13,835 nt of DNA. Origin: Chloroflexota bacterium (GTDB lineage Bacteria > Chloroflexota > Dehalococcoidia > Lucifugimonadales > Australimonadaceae). The stretch is taken from the NCBI GenBank assembly GCA_026713505.1, contig JAPOOH010000454.1, positions 1 through 13,835 on the forward strand, in the 5' to 3' direction. A program made the translations under genes and the position numbers. This document shows, one piece after another, positions 6,694 to 13,745 of this stretch; positions within the stretch are counted from its first letter, which is position 1, and each line of letters begins with the position of its first letter. The notes beneath the pieces are model-generated. The model was not told where the DNA came from and searched no databases. It worked only from the letters and a program-made list of their open reading frames with translations.

Positions 6694-8469
6694 TCAGGAA
6701 GGGCGGTAGCGGTTGACGATGGGCAGGCGGCGGTCACGCCCGAAGTTGCGGCGCGTGATCTTGACGCCCGGGGGCGCCTGGCGGCGCTTGTACTCGCTCC
6801 GGTCGACGAGGCGCACGGTCAGCTCGACGGCCTCGCGGGGCATCCCGGCCGCGAGCATCTCGTCGAAGCTGCGGTCGTCCTCGACGTAGGCCTGGAGGAT
6901 GGGGTCCAGCACGTCGTACGGGGGGAGCGAGTCCTCATCCTTCTGGTCGGGTCGCAACTCGGCGGTCGGCGGCCGCACGATGATCGACTCAGGGACGACC
7001 TCCCGCCCTGCCATCTCGTTGCGATGGCGGGCGAGCTGCTGCACCAGCGTCTTGGGCACGTCCTTGATGACGGCGAACCCGCCTGCCATGTCGCCGTAGA
7101 GCGTCGCGTAGCCGGTGGCCATCTCGCTCTTGTTGCCCGTGGTGAGCACGATCCAGCCGAACTTGTTGGACGCCGCCATGAGCAGGTTGCCCCGGATACG
7201 CGCCTGCAGGTTCTCCTCCGTCGTGTCCGGCTCCCTGCCGGAAAACTCTTCCGCGAGCGTTTCGAGGAACGTGTCGAAAATCGGGCGTATGGGCAACGAG
7301 ACGAGACGGACGCCCAGATTGTCCGTGAGCGCCTTTGAGTCGTCCCAGGACTGGCCGGACGTGTACTGCGACGGCATGAAGAACGTCGTGACGCGCTCCG
7401 GCCCCAGGGCGTCGGCGGCGATGGCGGTCGTGAGCGCGGAATCGATGCCGCCGGAGAGGCCGATGACCGCGCCTCGGAAGCCGCTCTTGAGCACATAGTC
7501 CCTCGTGCCGGTAACGAGGGCCTGGTAGACCTCCGTGAGCGGATGCAGCTCTTCCGTGATGGACGGCGCGAGTTGTTCCTGGCGTGTGCTTTCGCTCGGC
7601 CCTGACAGGAAGTAGCGGCGCGGCGCGCCGATGGAATCGAGATCCGGCCTCGCCAGTGGTCCCTCCGGGTCGGGTGAGCCGGCCTCGTCGGCGTCAATGT
7701 CCACGAGCAGCAGCGACTCCTCGAACTGCGGCGCCCGCGCGATGAGGTCGCCGCGCGGGTCGAAAACGAGGCTCTGCCCATCGAAGACGAGTTCGTCCTG
7801 CCCGCCGATCAGGTTGACGTAGGCGATGTAGCAGCCGTGTTCGCCGGCGCGCCGCGAGAGCATCGCGCTGCGCTGGGCGAAACGCCCCTGGTGGTACGGC
7901 GAGCCGTTGATGGTGACGATGACCTCCGCGCCTGCGCGCCGCTGAACAGTGGCGGGGCCGGTGTCGTACCAGATGTCCTCGCAGATATTGACGCCCGTCT
8001 GGACGCCGGTGATCTCGAATACAGGGCACTCTTTGCCCCGGGCGAAGTAGCGCTGCTCATCGAACACGCCGTGGTTCGGCAGGAGGATCTTGCGGTAGAC
8101 GGCGGCGACGCTGCCGGCATGGAGCACCGCCGCGGCGTTGTAGACGCGGCCTTCCATCTCGTCCGGGTAGAGGGCTGCACCGAGGTGGAAGGGCTCGCCG
8201 TCCACGAAGTCGGGAACCCCGACGACGACGGTGATGCCGTCGGCTGCTTCAGAGAGTCGTTCCAGTTGAGCGCGAGCGTCGAGGAGGAATTGACGCTTGA
8301 AGAGGAGGTCTTCTGGTGGATAGCCGGTGAGCGCCAACTCAGGGAAGGCCACGAGATCGGCCTGCCGTTCCCGGGCCTCCTGCACGAGCGCAAGTATCCG
8401 TTCGGCGTTGCCGTGGAGGTCGCCGACGGTTGCGTTCATCTGCCCGAGGGCTATGCGGATGGGCCTCAC
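6694..8469 (-). CDS. nadE: Glutamine-dependent NAD+ synthetase
   Basis: This enzyme amidates nicotinic acid adenine dinucleotide to NAD+, using ammonia released from glutamine. The 591 residues comprise an N-terminal nitrilase-type glutaminase domain (about 1-260) with the catalytic triad E44 (F-P-E-L-A-L-T-G-Y), K127 (Y-R-K-I-L-L-P-N) and C163 (N-I-C-E-D-I-W). The C-terminal synthetase domain (about 310-591) has the P-loop S-G-G-I-D-S (339-344) and T-T-G-N-K-S-E (443-449). The length is normal for the bacterial two-domain form. The start is a GTG at 8469, since the frame gives the expected M-R-P-I-R-I-A-L-G-Q beginning. The upstream GGGGG is a weak ribosome binding site. It lies 85 bp downstream of rpsU on the same strand. 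Confidence 0.95.
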   Translation of the reverse strand: MRPIRIALGQMNATVGDLHGNAERILALVQEARERQADLVAFPELALTGYPPEDLLFKRQFLLDARAQLERLSEAADGITVVVGVPDFVDGEPFHLGAALYPDEMEGRVYNAAAVLHAGSVAAVYRKILLPNHGVFDEQRYFARGKECPVFEITGVQTGVNICEDIWYDTGPATVQRRAGAEVIVTINGSPYHQGRFAQRSAMLSRRAGEHGCYIAYVNLIGGQDELVFDGQSLVFDPRGDLIARAPQFEESLLLVDIDADEAGSPDPEGPLARPDLDSIGAPRRYFLSGPSESTRQEQLAPSITEELHPLTEVYQALVTGTRDYVLKSGFRGAVIGLSGGIDSALTTAIAADALGPERVTTFFMPSQYTSGQSWDDSKALTDNLGVRLVSLPIRPIFDTFLETLAEEFSGREPDTTEENLQARIRGNLLMAASNKFGWIVLTTGNKSEMATGYATLYGDMAGGFAVIKDVPKTLVQQLARHRNEMAGREVVPESIIVRPPTAELRPDQKDEDSLPPYDVLDPILQAYVEDDRSFDEMLAAGMPREAVELTVRLVDRSEYKRRQAPPGVKITRRNFGRDRRLPIVNRYRPS

Positions 8470-8554
8470 AATCGCCCCCGTGCGAATCAGGTAGCGGGGC
8501 TGAGGGCTGGCAGTCCTGACCGGCCAGTGCGCGCGGGTCGCGCGGTTATGGTGG

Positions 8555-8740
8555 CTACATGCCTGAGCGGCGGCGGCGCCTGGCGGAACGACGGGCCGCG
8601 ATACGGGCCTTTTCTCCCTTGGAGCGGAAGAAGCGTCGGTCCTTATGGGCCTTCAGGATGCCGTTTCGGGTAACTGCCGCGCGGAACCGCGATACGATCG
8701 CCTCAGGCGGCTCCCCGTCTCTCATCTCAACGAATGCCAT
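8555..8740 (-). CDS. rpsU: 30S ribosomal protein bS21
   Basis: The 61-residue basic protein matches bS21: an N-terminal strand followed by R-D-G-E, a central S-R-F-R and N-G-I-L-K segment, and a C-terminal Arg-rich helix ending R-R-S-A-R-R-R-R-R. bS21 binds the small subunit near the anti-Shine-Dalgarno site and helps translation initiation. The ATG at 8740 has GGAG five bases upstream. Its own promoter is visible upstream. A CGCGCG-ACC-CGCGCG palindrome soon after the stop, within 8470-8554, could slow transcription before nadE but has no T-run. Confidence 0.88.
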   Translation of the reverse strand: MAFVEMRDGEPPEAIVSRFRAAVTRNGILKAHKDRRFFRSKGEKARIAARRSARRRRRSGM

Positions 8741-9084
8741 GGATGCTCCATGCGCGTATGCCGCGCGGAAGTGATGCTAGCACACGGCCACGCTCACCGG
8801 CAAGGCTGCGAGCCTCGTTCGGGACGTGCTGCCCCACGCTCCACAGCCCCGCCGGACGCACCCGCGCAGTGAGGCAAGCCGGCGGCAGCGAAAGAGCGAG
8901 CGCGAGAGTCTGATTTGGTGCGGCGATTGTTCTGTTCTGTCTCCTCTGCGGCATCAGGCGATTACTGAAAGCGTCATCGCCAAGTAACCGAAGCGCCTCA
9001 AAGCGTCACACCAACGTCATCATCAGCCGTTGTACTCTTACTGAGGACAGTTGGCTATACACCCGGATGGAGGAACATCGCATA
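8741..9084. other. Divergent intergenic region between rpsU and lipoprotein gene
   Basis: These 344 bases hold the rpsU promoter at one end. Towards the lipoprotein gene there is a weak -10-like TATACA (9056-9061); a TTGTAC at 9030-9035 is 20 bases away, which is too far for a normal pair. If that -10 is used, transcription would begin near 9068, just before the GGAGG at 9069-9073. Short CGTCA repeats occur at 8972, 9004 and 9015. No coding sequence is supported here. Confidence 0.6.
8774..8803 (-). promoter_or_regulatory. Sigma70-type promoter of rpsU
   Basis: On the minus strand, TTGCCG (8798-8803) and TAGCAT (8774-8779) are 18 bases apart, with TGC directly before the -10 (extended -10 form). 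Each hexamer matches the consensus at 4 of 6 positions. Transcription would begin near 8767, about 27 bases before the start codon. Confidence 0.55.
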
Positions 9085-11058
9085 ATGGATCGGCAGAAGC
9101 GGTGGCGCGGACTTCCCCTCGCAGGTCTGCTGCTCGTTGCCCTGGTGTTGGCGGCGTGCGAGTCCACGCCGCCGAACGTCGGTGTCGTCGAAACCGGCGC
9201 GCGCCCGACGCCCACGGCTGAGGTCGACTCTGTGCCTTCTCCTGCGCCGATGCCCACGCGCACGCCTACCGCTGCACCCCCCCCTACGCCGACGCCGACG
9301 CTTACCCCGTCTCCCACGGCGACGCCGGTCCCGTCGGACACGCCGACACCCACACCGAGGCCAACCTTCACGCCGACGCCCACGGCGACGCCGACGCAGC
9401 AACGGGTTGGGCAGCGGGTGCTCACCGAATACGTGCCGTGGTTCAGCAGGCCGCCGAGCCATTGGCACTGGAGGATCAGGGACGGGCTGAGCAAGCTCTG
9501 GATCGAGCGTCCGGAGTTCGTGGTCGCGCTTGTGCAGACACCGTTCTTCTCCTCCGAGAGCATCACGAGCCCCGACTCCTCAGACTCCGCCAGGAACAGG
9601 AACGACACGTACGGCCTCGAGACGCTTCTGGAGATAGCGGCGCTTGACGAAGATCTTGCGCTGGGGATCGCGCGACTCGACTGGTTCGCGGACGGCATCC
9701 CTGACCTTGAGGGCTCTACCGACTCGGAAGAGTTGCAGCTGATCGAGTTGCTGCTGGAGATGGCCGAGAACAACCTTGAGGTGGCGAGAGCCGTCTTGGG
9801 GCTGGAGTGGCTCGCGGACGGCGTGAACCTGAATGAGAAGGAGATACTCGCCATCTTTGCACGGACTCCCGAGAACCAGACCGGGCTGATGCTACGGGTC
9901 ATGGGAGAGCCGTGGCTGAGGGACGGGATACGGCCCGACCGCGGGGAGTCGCTTGAGCACTCGCCCGAGAGGGCTGCTATCGATGCCCTGGGAATCATCC
10001 ACGGCGCGAGTCCGGAGCTTGCGCTGAGGATGGTGGGGTACCTAGACGAGTCGCTGCCCCTGCTGGACGTAGGGATGCTCAGCGGCGTGGTTAGCGCTGT
10101 CCGCGCTGACCTGTTCGAACGGTTGACCGCCGAGCCCTGGTTCACCGACGGGCTGGATGCCTCAGAGCGTGCGTTCCTGCTGGGCGTAAACGTAGCGCTG
10201 TTCGCGGACATGCTGGACTCGCACGACCTGCGGACGAGGACGATCAGGCTGCCCCTCGCTGGCGAGGTCCGCCTCTGGGCGCTGAGCCACAAGCAGTTCC
10301 GCGATACTGAGCTGGAGGTGCCAAGCGAGATCGGGACCGGATCGACCATCTATACGCCCGACAGGCCCCTTGATTACATGGAGCAGGCGATCCGGAAAAC
10401 CGAAGGGATCATGGGGGTGCCGTTCCCGGCTACCGACGCGGTCATGCTGACCCTGCTGGGCGACCCGCCTCGATGGCCGGGCACCCCGGGCCTTCACTAC
10501 GGCACTCACTTCTTCGTGAATGATGTTGGGCGGCTCACCTTCCATGAAACAGCCCACTACTATTTCCATCCCAACGTATTCAAGGAGACATGGCTGATCG
10601 AGGGAGGGGCGGAGTTTGTCAGGTATTTCACCAGCCTCAAGCTGGCCGAGGAGCTCAGGTCCGATCCGGGGCTGTTCGTTTCGGGCGGCCCGTACTACGA
10701 CAACTCGGGGACGAACTGGGAGAGCACATGGAAGCGTGCATCCGATGCCTTCGCGGGCTGCATGGAATCAACCGGCGCGAAGAACATCCAGGACATGATC
10801 GACCGTGACCTGGACTGCTCGTATTCGTTCGGCCGGTACCTGCTGCTGGGCATCTACGACCTGATCGGCGAGGACGCGATGCGGTCTGCGCTGCGCGAGT
10901 TGTACCTGACCTCGGAGGAACTGTTCGAGTCCTACGAACCCCACCTGACGGAGGAGGAGATCTACCGGACATTCCTCAAGCACGTTCCGGCGGGGAAGGA
11001 GGAGGCGTTCCGCGCCTTCTACAGGCACGCTCATGGCGGGCCGTTCATTGACGGCTAG
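9085..11058 (+). CDS. Lipoprotein with W-x-x-D-G repeats and gluzincin-like metalloprotease domain
   Basis: The 657-residue protein starts with a lipoprotein signal: basic N-region, hydrophobic core and lipobox L-A-A-C with lipidation at C25. A Thr/Pro linker (about 41-104) follows. A helical repeat region (about 125-380) contains units marked by W-[FL]-x-D-G or a variant. The C-terminal domain has H-E-T-A-H (487-491) and W-L-I-E-G-G-A-E (503-510). That HExxH plus downstream E-G-x-A-E pattern is typical of gluzincin zinc peptidases of the MA-like type, with E506 or E510 as the third ligand. A surface-anchored protease is a reasonable inference; the substrate is unknown. An in-frame ATG at 9067 lies upstream, but GGAGG at 9069-9073 precedes the ATG at 9085 by 11 bases, so 9085 is preferred. 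It appears monocistronic. Confidence 0.82.
   Translation: MDRQKRWRGLPLAGLLLVALVLAACESTPPNVGVVETGARPTPTAEVDSVPSPAPMPTRTPTAAPPPTPTPTLTPSPTATPVPSDTPTPTPRPTFTPTPTATPTQQRVGQRVLTEYVPWFSRPPSHWHWRIRDGLSKLWIERPEFVVALVQTPFFSSESITSPDSSDSARNRNDTYGLETLLEIAALDEDLALGIARLDWFADGIPDLEGSTDSEELQLIELLLEMAENNLEVARAVLGLEWLADGVNLNEKEILAIFARTPENQTGLMLRVMGEPWLRDGIRPDRGESLEHSPERAAIDALGIIHGASPELALRMVGYLDESLPLLDVGMLSGVVSAVRADLFERLTAEPWFTDGLDASERAFLLGVNVALFADMLDSHDLRTRTIRLPLAGEVRLWALSHKQFRDTELEVPSEIGTGSTIYTPDRPLDYMEQAIRKTEGIMGVPFPATDAVMLTLLGDPPRWPGTPGLHYGTHFFVNDVGRLTFHETAHYYFHPNVFKETWLIEGGAEFVRYFTSLKLAEELRSDPGLFVSGGPYYDNSGTNWESTWKRASDAFAGCMESTGAKNIQDMIDRDLDCSYSFGRYLLLGIYDLIGEDAMRSALRELYLTSEELFESYEPHLTEEEIYRTFLKHVPAGKEEAFRAFYRHAHGGPFIDG
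9205..9396 (+). repeat. Thr-Pro-rich low-complexity linker
   Basis: The DNA is dominated by irregular repeats of CCGACGCC and CCCACG. It encodes a linker made mostly of Thr-Pro and Ala-Pro pairs directly after the lipidation site. Such linkers hold a domain away from the membrane and are candidates for O-glycosylation in some bacteria (family knowledge). Repeat length is irregular, so it is not a true minisatellite. Confidence 0.85.
9466..10221 (+). repeat. Degenerate W-x-x-D-G helical repeat units in lipoprotein
   Basis: Within the lipoprotein, an aromatic-aliphatic-x-[DE]-[GS] signature recurs at residues 130, 154, 200, 242, 277, 319 and 352, giving spacings of about 24, 46, 42, 35, 42 and 33. 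Clear copies are W-F-A-D-G-I, W-L-A-D-G-V, W-L-R-D-G-I and W-F-T-D-G-L. Variants are F-F-S-S-E-S and Y-L-D-E-S-L. Each is followed by an acidic stretch and a Leu/Ala-rich predicted helix. I do not recognise a named repeat family. Confidence 0.6.
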
Positions 11059-11060
11059 GC

Positions 11061-11094
11061 GGGGTCCTGCCGTGTTGGCAGGCACGGTCCCCTT
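11061..11094 (+). terminator. Weak terminator-like hairpin after lipoprotein gene
   Basis: CCTGCC (11066-11071) and GGCAGG (11077-11082) form a 6-bp stem with a 5-base loop, and flanking GGGG and CCCC can add an outer stem with internal mismatches. It begins a few bases after the stop codon and is followed by TTGAAT, not by a T-run, so termination efficiency is uncertain. Confidence 0.4.
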
Positions 11095-11142
11095 GAATAG
11101 CAAGCCGGGCGCCCGCCTCATGGACGGGCAAGCACGGCACGA

Positions 11143-11172
11143 TTGACAACGCCGCCGCGCAAGGGGTATGTT
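11143..11172 (+). promoter_or_regulatory. Sigma70-type promoter of fmdB-dtd
   Basis: A perfect -35 hexamer TTGACA (11143-11148) and TATGTT (11167-11172; 4 of 6) are separated by 18 bases. The start of transcription would be near 11179, inside the inverted repeat described next, giving a leader of about 48 bases. Confidence 0.65.
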
Positions 11173-11176
11173 GGCA

Positions 11177-11203
11177 TTAGCAGTCGCCATCCGCGACTGC
11201 TAA
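11177..11203. promoter_or_regulatory. 11-bp perfect inverted repeat at fmdB transcription start
   Basis: TTAGCAGTCGC (11177-11187) and GCGACTGCTAA (11193-11203) are perfect reverse complements with a 5-base spacer. The element begins five bases after the -10 hexamer and spans the predicted start site. It could be an operator for a dimeric repressor or a 5' stem-loop that stabilises the mRNA. A GAGAGAGG stretch lies between it and the ATG, about 11 bases from the start codon. Confidence 0.7.
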
Positions 11204-11226
11204 CTGCGAGAGAGGCCTTTTAGCGT

Positions 11227-11541
11227 ATGCCTACCTACGCATACCAGTGCGAGTCCTGCGGTAACGAGTTCGACCTGCGCCAGAGCTTCAGCGCCAGCAC
11301 GGAGCAGCCGTGTCCCGCCTGCTCCGGACTCAGCCGCCGCAGGATCTCGGTTCCCGCGGTCATCTACAAGGGCTCCGGCTTCTACACGACGGACTACGCC
11401 CGCAAGGGCAGCGATTCTTCTTCGTCGTCGTCGTCTTCTTCTTCCTCTTCGTCGTCGTCTTCGTCCGCTTCCTCGTCCTCAGAGAAGAGCGGCACCAAGA
11501 CGACGGACTCGAAGAGCAAGGCGTCCAGCGCGTCTGAGTAA
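11227..11541 (+). CDS. FmdB family zinc ribbon protein with polyserine tail
   Basis: The 104-residue protein begins M-P-T-Y-A-Y-Q-C-E-S-C-G, the hallmark of the FmdB / CxxC_CxxC_SSSS family, with the second pair C-P-A-C at 29-32. The four cysteines should bind one zinc. The F-Y-x-T-D-Y motif (52-57) that commonly follows is also present. The rest is a serine-rich tail with 17 consecutive serines, then charged residues. FmdB was named from a formamidase regulator, but the function of the wider family is not established, so a regulatory role should not be assumed. It is three bases from dtd and very likely cotranscribed with it. Confidence 0.88.
   Translation: MPTYAYQCESCGNEFDLRQSFSASTEQPCPACSGLSRRRISVPAVIYKGSGFYTTDYARKGSDSSSSSSSSSSSSSSSSSASSSSEKSGTKTTDSKSKASSASE
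11416..11481 (+). repeat. TCN serine-codon tract
   Basis: Twenty-two codons encode 17 serines, one alanine and 4 serines, using mixed TCT, TCG and TCC codons. The trinucleotide pattern means length changes by slippage would stay in frame. Codon mixing argues that it is maintained as protein sequence, not as a pure microsatellite. Confidence 0.85.
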
Positions 11542-11544
11542 ACG

Positions 11545-12006
11545 ATGCGCGCGGTTGTGCAGCGCGTCAGCAACGCATCCGTGTCGGTCGACGGCGGCGT
11601 GGTATCGCACATCGGACGAGGACTGCTGGTGCTGGCTGCGGTGGGCCGCGAAGACACAGACGCGGACCTTCAGTACATCGTTGAGAAAACGGTCCGCCTG
11701 CGTATCTTCCCGGACGACGAGGGGCGCTTCGACCGCTCCGTCCTGGATGTGGGCGGAAGCTTGCTGGTGGTGAGCCAGTTCACCCTCTACGGCGATGTGC
11801 GCCGGGGGCGGGGTCCCTCCTTCACGGCATCCGCTCCTCCGGCCGAAGCGGAAGAACGTTTCGCCGCTCTCGTGGAGTGCTTCCGCGCGACCGGCGTTCC
11901 AACCGAGACGGGACGATTCCAGGCGATGATGGACGTTGCGCTCGTGAACGACGGCCCCGTGACCATGATCCTGGACTCGGCGGACCGTCACCGCCCCCGG
12001 AACTGA
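11545..12006 (+). CDS. dtd: D-aminoacyl-tRNA deacylase
   Basis: DTD removes D-amino acids (and glycine mischarged on tRNA-Ala) from tRNAs in the cytoplasm. The 153-residue product is full length for the family (about 145-150) and begins M-R-A-V-V-Q-R-V. It has the two active-site motifs S-Q-F-T-L-Y-G-D (77-84) and N-D-G-P-V-T (135-140), which carries the cross-subunit Gly-Pro used for chiral proofreading. The start ATG follows the fmdB stop by three bases and has little Shine-Dalgarno sequence of its own, so coupling to fmdB is likely. Confidence 0.96.
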   Translation: MRAVVQRVSNASVSVDGGVVSHIGRGLLVLAAVGREDTDADLQYIVEKTVRLRIFPDDEGRFDRSVLDVGGSLLVVSQFTLYGDVRRGRGPSFTASAPPAEAEERFAALVECFRATGVPTETGRFQAMMDVALVNDGPVTMILDSADRHRPRN

Positions 12007-12042
12007 GAGCGCATCCTCCGCAGTGCGCGGGCCCTCTCGCGC

Positions 12043-12072
12043 TTGACCGCGTCCGCCCTGGCTTGCTAGCGT
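12043..12072 (+). promoter_or_regulatory. Putative promoter of membrane protein gene
   Basis: TTGACC (12043-12048; 5 of 6) and TAGCGT (12067-12072; 3 of 6) are 18 bases apart, with TGC before the -10 as at rpsU. Transcription would start near 12079, 23 bases before the ATG. The weak -10 keeps confidence moderate. Confidence 0.45.
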
Positions 12073-12101
12073 GCCCCTATCCGTTGGGACGGAGGTGCAT
12101 C

Positions 12102-12782
12102 ATGAGTGCAGCGATGAACAGGTTTGGCGGATGGGCCCTCGTCATTGGTCCATTGCTCGCGCTGGGGTTCTTCCTGGTCGAACCCGGCGGGTTGCTGATA
12201 GACCCCGCCGACAGCACCGATGCTGTTGCCAGCATCACGGCGAAGGCGTCGAATACGGCGCTCACCCACCTGACAGCACTGATCGTGCCTTTCGGTCTCG
12301 CGCTCCTGCTGTTCGGTTACATCGTCCTTCAGGCAGGGGCCATCCGGGAAGGCGGCGGAATCGGGGCGGCGTTGCTCGCCGTGGTGTTCCTGGGGATCGG
12401 CATGATCGCCTGGGGGATCACCCAGGGACTGAACCACCCGATCTCCGAGATCGACGTTTCGTCCGCGGGATCGATGGCGGTGGGACTGGCGCTCCACGAG
12501 TTGCAGTCCGCTGGCCGTGTCCTGGGCGGGCTGTTCGTCGCCGCCGGGTTCCTCGTTCTGGGCCTGAGCCCCTGGATGCGCGCTCGCTCCAACGTGCTCG
12601 CGGCCAACGGGATCGTGCTCATTTCCCTTGTTTCGCTGGCCGGCCTGGTCGTTGGGCTCTTCGCGGTCGACCTGCGTGCTGAGGGAATCATGGTCTCCAG
12701 GGCATGCTACTTCGTGTGGGTTGCCTGGAGCGTCTACCTCGGCACGCAGCTCATCAAGAGCAGCAGCAACGAGTCCGGCTGA
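12102..12782 (+). CDS. Six-helix membrane protein of unknown function
   Basis: I do not recognise a named family. The 226-residue product has about six hydrophobic segments at roughly 11-27, 57-76, 86-108, 137-155, 166-188 and 200-217. The short loop between the first two helices is acidic (D-P-A-D-S-T-D). The layout resembles small DUF-type integral membrane proteins with no enzymatic motif. The frame extends upstream to 11877 inside dtd, but the ATG at 12102 has GGAGG six bases upstream and follows a likely promoter. It ends 20 bp before the SDR gene, so the two may share a transcript. Confidence 0.8.
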   Translation: MSAAMNRFGGWALVIGPLLALGFFLVEPGGLLIDPADSTDAVASITAKASNTALTHLTALIVPFGLALLLFGYIVLQAGAIREGGGIGAALLAVVFLGIGMIAWGITQGLNHPISEIDVSSAGSMAVGLALHELQSAGRVLGGLFVAAGFLVLGLSPWMRARSNVLAANGIVLISLVSLAGLVVGLFAVDLRAEGIMVSRACYFVWVAWSVYLGTQLIKSSSNESG

Positions 12783-12802
12783 CGCCGGTGGGAGGGATAA
12801 CC

Positions 12803-13726
12803 ATGGGAGATCGGCTCAAGGGCAAGGTGGCGGTCGTCACGGGCTCGGGGCGCGGCATAGGACGCGCCCATGCGATGGCGCTCGCGGACGAAGGCGCTAG
12901 CGTCGTCGTGAACGACATCGGCGTCGAACGCGACGGCTCCGGCGGTACCCGCGCCCCGGCTGACGAGGCGGTCGCGCAGATACGCGAGAACGGCGGCGAA
13001 GCCGTCGCCAGCTACGACGACATCTCCGACTACGAGGCCGCCGGCAACCTCATCAGGACGGCAACGGACAACTTCGGACGGCTGGACATCCTGGTGAACA
13101 ACGCAGGGACGTTCCAGTACCGCCTCTTCCACCAGCTGACGGAGCAGGAGTGGGACGGGCTGATGAACGTGCACCTGTTCGGGACGTTCAACACCTGTCA
13201 CCACGCCGTGAAGGTGATGATGGAGCAGCGCTATGGCCGCATCATCAACACGGCTTCAAGCCAGTGGCGCAACCCGGAGGGCCGCGGGAACTACGGCGCG
13301 GCGAAGGGCGCCATCGTGTCGCTCACGTGGGGGCTTGCCTTCGAATTGCGCAACCACAACATCACCGTGAACGCGATAGCACCCATGGCCGCCACGCGCA
13401 GCTTCGGCGACGACACCTACCGGAACATGCTCGCCGACGCAGGGCTGGACCGGAAGAAGAACCCGGCGGAGCAGGGGGATAACCGCGCGGGCCCGGAGTT
13501 CGTCTCACCGCTTGTGGTCTGGCTCGCGTCGGAGCGTGCGGCCGGAGTCAACGGCATCGTGTTCCGGGCGGGGTCCGGCAAGATCGGACGGTACAGCCAT
13601 CCAACCGAAGTGCGGACGCTCTACCGCGAAGCAGGCAACGGCGAACCGTGGACGCTCGACGAGCTCGACGAACTGCTGCCGTCCACTGTGCTGATGGGCG
13701 AGACCAGGGCCCCCTTCATCCCGTAG
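12803..13726 (+). CDS. Short-chain dehydrogenase/reductase (SDR)
   Basis: The 307-residue protein has a classical SDR Rossmann fold: T-G-S-G-R-G-I-G (13-20) for cofactor binding, D38 at the end of strand two (suggesting NAD(H) over NADP(H)), N-N-A-G (99-102), the N122 position, S152/S153, and the catalytic Y164-x-x-x-K168. An insertion rich in Gly, Asp and Arg follows D38 (about 40-55), as in 3-hydroxyacyl-CoA dehydrogenase domains related to HSD17B4. The substrate cannot be read from sequence. The chain is longer than the usual 250 residues because of this insert and a C-terminal extension. The start ATG has GGAGG seven bases upstream; the upstream frame extension to 12704 lacks this. A second SDR-like gene starts 19 bp downstream. 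Confidence 0.92.
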   Translation: MGDRLKGKVAVVTGSGRGIGRAHAMALADEGASVVVNDIGVERDGSGGTRAPADEAVAQIRENGGEAVASYDDISDYEAAGNLIRTATDNFGRLDILVNNAGTFQYRLFHQLTEQEWDGLMNVHLFGTFNTCHHAVKVMMEQRYGRIINTASSQWRNPEGRGNYGAAKGAIVSLTWGLAFELRNHNITVNAIAPMAATRSFGDDTYRNMLADAGLDRKKNPAEQGDNRAGPEFVSPLVVWLASERAAGVNGIVFRAGSGKIGRYSHPTEVRTLYREAGNGEPWTLDELDELLPSTVLMGETRAPFIP

Positions 13727-13745
13727 GGCGGCAGGAGGAAGAACC

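Noticed and set aside
9205..9396. Possible CRISPR or minisatellite in the CCGACG-rich stretch
   Set aside because: The repeats are short, irregular, in frame and encode a Thr-Pro linker. There are no constant repeats with unique spacers.
9006..10349. Minus-strand open frame of 447 codons opposite the lipoprotein gene
   Set aside because: It is the complement of the Thr-Pro linker and repeat region, giving Gly/Val repeats. The plus-strand frame has a lipobox, a ribosome binding site and protease motifs.
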